This document shows positions 61,688-64,000 of a stretch of DNA of 64,000 bases, piece after piece; within the stretch, counting starts at the first letter, position 1, and every line of letters begins with the position of its first letter. A program made the position numbers and the translations under genes. Location of the stretch: positions 1 to 64,000 of the forward strand of contig CALJVD010000117.1 of assembly GCA_937974825.1 (NCBI GenBank), in the 5' to 3' direction. Source of the DNA: an uncultured Oceanospirillaceae bacterium. GTDB taxonomy: Bacteria > Pseudomonadota > Gammaproteobacteria > Pseudomonadales > Oceanobacteraceae. Under the pieces are notes generated by a model, which saw only the letters and a list, made by a program, of their open reading frames with translations, did no database searches and had not been told where the DNA came from.

Positions 61688-63039
61688 ATGTTTATCTTTT
61701 CAAGGTAAGACGGTATAGCTACGTCCAAGTCGAATTTATCTATTAGGTATTGCCTGAAGATATCTGCGGCTTGGGGGTCACCATGAGTTAAAAATATTCT
61801 CCCCGGCTTGTTCTTCATTTGATTTAACCAGTGACACATTTCTTTATAGTCTGCATGGCTAGAAAGCGCTTCTAAGTTCAATACTTCTGCATTAATTGGA
61901 TAATATTCACCATGGATTTTTATCTGGTCGGTACCGCTGGTTAAACTAAAACCACGTGTACCCGGTGCCTGATACCCCATAAACAAGACAGTATGGATAG
62001 GGTTGCTAACCAATGCTTTAAGATGATGCAATACGCGCCCACCACTGGCCATACCGCTGGCAGAAATTATAATGCTGGGCTCTCTGCGGGCGGTCAGTTC
62101 AATGGACTGTTCTGTGGTTCTAATGTAGGTAGTAATGGCATCAATTTTCTCGCAATCATCACTGGTAAGCTTATGCAGTTTGTCGTTATCTAAAAATATT
62201 TCTGTGGCCTTAATGGCCATTGGGCTGTTTAAGTACACCGGCACTTTAGGTATACGCCCTTGCGCCATTAAGCGCTCAACAAAGTATAAAACTAGTTGGG
62301 CACGACCAACGGCAAAGGCAGGGATTAACACAATACCACCGCGTTTAATTGTGCGATTGACCACATCGGCGATGGCTTCTTCAGCGTCTATTTCAACATG
62401 TGCTCTGTCGCCGTAAGTGGACTCTAATACTAAATTGTCTGTATCGGCTAACGGCTCTGGCGGCATCATGACAGCGTTGTTTAAGCGGCCAACATCACCA
62501 CTGAAAGTAATGCTACGACCATTATATTCAAGACGAATAGCACAGGCGCCAAGAATATGTCCGACAGGTGTAAAGGTGGCTGTCATACCGCCAGGTAATT
62601 CAAGAACGGTATGGGTTTTAATTTTTTTAAATTGCTTTAACACTTGGCGAGCGTCTTCTTCGGTGTACAAAGGTTCAGCGGGGTTATATTTAGAGTACTT
62701 CTTTTTGTTGGCGTAGCGCGCCTCTTCTTCTTGCAAGTAGCCTGCATCGGGCAGTAACACTTGGCAAAGTAGGGTAGTGGCAGCGGTGGTGTATATCGGC
62801 CCGTGAAAACCTTGGCGCATCAACGCAGGTAAATAACCCGAGTGGTCTATGTGGGCATGAGTTAATAAAACAGCATCAATCTTATCGGCAACAAAGGGGA
62901 GTTCCTCTCGGTTTCTTCTACGTATAGTGCTTATGCCTTGGAATAAGCCGCAGTCTATTAGAATATTATGGCGACCATAAGAGACTAAGTATTTAGAGCC
63001 AGTAACCGTCCCCGTGGCACCAATAAACTGTACTTGCAT
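61684..63039 (-). CDS. Metallo-beta-lactamase-fold RNA-processing nuclease (beta-CASP)
   Basis: A 451-residue protein of the beta-CASP branch (CPSF73/YsfA-like). The zinc motif HAHIDHSG has H61, H63, D65 and H66, followed by GHILGAC and SGDVG. The beta-CASP insertion covers about 200-380 (ESTYGDRAH, SASGMASGGRVLHHL). A C-terminal Zn-dependent RNA-nuclease segment has ALSSHADYKEM and THGD. The family includes endo/exoribonucleases; the RNA target in this bacterium is unknown. It is a single gene. Confidence 0.88.
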   Translation of the reverse strand: MQVQFIGATGTVTGSKYLVSYGRHNILIDCGLFQGISTIRRRNREELPFVADKIDAVLLTHAHIDHSGYLPALMRQGFHGPIYTTAATTLLCQVLLPDAGYLQEEEARYANKKKYSKYNPAEPLYTEEDARQVLKQFKKIKTHTVLELPGGMTATFTPVGHILGACAIRLEYNGRSITFSGDVGRLNNAVMMPPEPLADTDNLVLESTYGDRAHVEIDAEEAIADVVNRTIKRGGIVLIPAFAVGRAQLVLYFVERLMAQGRIPKVPVYLNSPMAIKATEIFLDNDKLHKLTSDDCEKIDAITTYIRTTEQSIELTARREPSIIISASGMASGGRVLHHLKALVSNPIHTVLFMGYQAPGTRGFSLTSGTDQIKIHGEYYPINAEVLNLEALSSHADYKEMCHWLNQMKNKPGRIFLTHGDPQAADIFRQYLIDKFDLDVAIPSYLEKINI

Positions 63040-63134
63040 AAGATTTGTCCTGAAAAGTACTTAATATTGAGTGTAGTCTGCAACAGGTTAAAACGATAGC
63101 CAATGCGCTAAGTCTTGAAAGGGCCACTTAGAAA

Positions 63135-63162
63135 TAAAAAAGCGCCATATGAAATGGCGCTA
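63135..63162 (-). terminator. Terminator of the AlmA-type monooxygenase gene
   Basis: On the minus strand, AGCGCCAT (complement of 63161-63154) pairs perfectly with ATGGCGCT (complement of 63148-63141) across a 5-base loop, then a T run (complement of 63135-63140). It lies 32 bases past the stop codon. Confidence 0.85.
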
Positions 63163-63193
63163 AGTAAAGCTAGAAAGTGTTCCAAACAAAAGA

Positions 63194-64000
63194 TTACCCA
63201 GCTTCTTGGGCGCTTCGCTCTGTGCTTATGTTAGGCGCAGAGTATTCTAACGAAGGGTCATCTAGGTTGGCTAACTTCAAGCTGGTCATATCTAAGAAGT
63301 AATTTTGGTACAGCTTCCAAGGTTTAGCATCGCCTTGTTGAGGGATTTGGTCTTTTACTCGTTGAATATAACCAGAGCTCATATCAATAAAAGGTAAGCG
63401 TTTAATGTCTGGGTTGTGGTTGCGCGGAATCACTTGGCGTACGCCTTTGTTATCCATGTGTTTAAGTAAACGACATACGTAATCAGAAATTAAATCGGCT
63501 TTTAAGGTCCATGAAGAGTTAGTGTAGCCAAATACCATGGCCATGTTGGGTATGTTCTCAAACATAACACCACGATAGCTCATGCTCTGATTCGGAATAA
63601 TTGGCTCACCATCAACACTGACCTGCATATTACCCAGCATCTGAATTTTTAACCCCGTAGCGGTAACTATCATGTCGGCTTTAAGCGTTTTACCTGACTT
63701 TAATAAAATACCGTCTTCGACAAAACGGTCGATATGGTCTGTCACCACAGAAGCAGAGCCTTCCTTGATAGACTCAAACAAGTCGCCTAAAGGTACGGCA
63801 CACAAGCGCTGGTCCCAAGGGTTGTACTTAGGCGTAAAGTGGCTCATGTCGAAGTCTTTCGGTAACTGCATCTTAACGCCCCACTGCAACAGTTTACGCA
63901 TAAAATTAGGGAAGCGTTTACACAACTGAAAAATGGCCAAAGTAATAGAGATATTGCGTCCACGAATGATTTTATACGCCCATTTTTCAGGCAGTATTTT
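63194..64000 (-). CDS. almA: Flavin-containing monooxygenase, AlmA-type (partial, N-terminus beyond window)
   Basis: The last 268 residues of a larger protein. The frame stays open through the window edge, and the apparent TTG start near 63940 is internal; the upstream codons read KILPEKWAYKIIRGRN. TPKYNPWDQRLCAVPLGDLF, IVTATGLKIQMLG and GYTNSSWTLKADL match flavin-binding FMO/Baeyer-Villiger-type enzymes and closely recall Acinetobacter AlmA, which oxidises long-chain alkanes. The FAD and NADPH motifs should lie upstream, outside the window. Substrate is inferred from remembered similarity. Confidence 0.82.
   Translation of the reverse strand, partial: KILPEKWAYKIIRGRNISITLAIFQLCKRFPNFMRKLLQWGVKMQLPKDFDMSHFTPKYNPWDQRLCAVPLGDLFESIKEGSASVVTDHIDRFVEDGILLKSGKTLKADMIVTATGLKIQMLGNMQVSVDGEPIIPNQSMSYRGVMFENIPNMAMVFGYTNSSWTLKADLISDYVCRLLKHMDNKGVRQVIPRNHNPDIKRLPFIDMSSGYIQRVKDQIPQQGDAKPWKLYQNYFLDMTSLKLANLDDPSLEYSAPNISTERSAQEAG

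Noticed and set aside
63938..63940. TTG at 63940 as the true start of the monooxygenase
   Set aside because: The frame remains open to the window edge with sequence typical of the family, and the FAD-binding N-terminus is missing.

Overview
The window is a stretch of chromosome from a gammaproteobacterium. The gene order secG - tRNA-Leu(GAG) - rimP - nusA - infB - rbfA - truB - rpsO - pnp, together with fis/dusB, fabA, purH-purD and RetS-like synteny, places it in that class. The moderate GC content and an AlmA-like flavin monooxygenase at the right edge suggest a marine, possibly hydrocarbon-using Oceanospirillales relative (Oleispira/Bermanella/Thalassolituus type). The genus-level guess is inference. 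I see no prophage, insertion sequence, CRISPR array, rRNA operon or classical defence island.

Layout. 1-4000: a 7-bp tandem array, a small secreted protein and a 1079-residue surface lipoprotein whose 5' leader looks like a two-state RNA switch. 4100-8100: ppnN, purU, a LysR regulator and a CbiX-type chelatase. 8200-12256: aceE-aceF. 12260-17240 (minus strand): a cobalamin riboswitch controlling a TonB-dependent receptor and a PduO-type adenosyltransferase, preceded by an aromatic amino-acid permease and panE. 17400-19280: yajQ-ampG. 19306-29359 (minus strand): coq7, then aroQ-prmA, a DUF3426 zinc-ribbon protein, dusB-fis, and purH-purD followed by a RetS-like hybrid sensor whose kinase core is degenerate. 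29500-32400: fxsA, fabA, a KAS III-like synthase and yhbY. 32558-47566 (plus strand): rlmE, ftsH, folP, glmM, tpiA, secG, tRNA-Leu, rimP, nusA, infB, rbfA, truB, rpsO, pnp. 47659-54637: a YghU-type glutathione transferase, an unknown lipoprotein/outer-membrane protein pair, dusC, and a TonB receptor with a periplasmic binding protein. 54785-64000: ppa, rsmC, mpl-ubiX-yhfA, fbp with two unknown small genes, an MgtC-family protein, a beta-CASP nuclease and the C-terminal part of an AlmA-type monooxygenase.

Most of the window is core metabolism and the transcription/translation machinery. The parts most worth attention are regulatory or poorly described: (i) the 591-690 leader, where one segment can pair either with the mRNA 5' end or with the Shine-Dalgarno; (ii) the RetS-position sensor with Lys in place of the phospho-accepting His, no ATP-binding G boxes, and an intact receiver; (iii) an unknown lipoprotein/outer-membrane protein pair in which an intrinsic terminator lies inside the signal-peptide codons of the second gene; (iv) the B12 uptake/activation operon under a riboswitch; (v) the TonB receptor paired with an orphan substrate-binding protein. 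Several start codons were moved to internal sites on Shine-Dalgarno position and family length; each case is explained in its entry.
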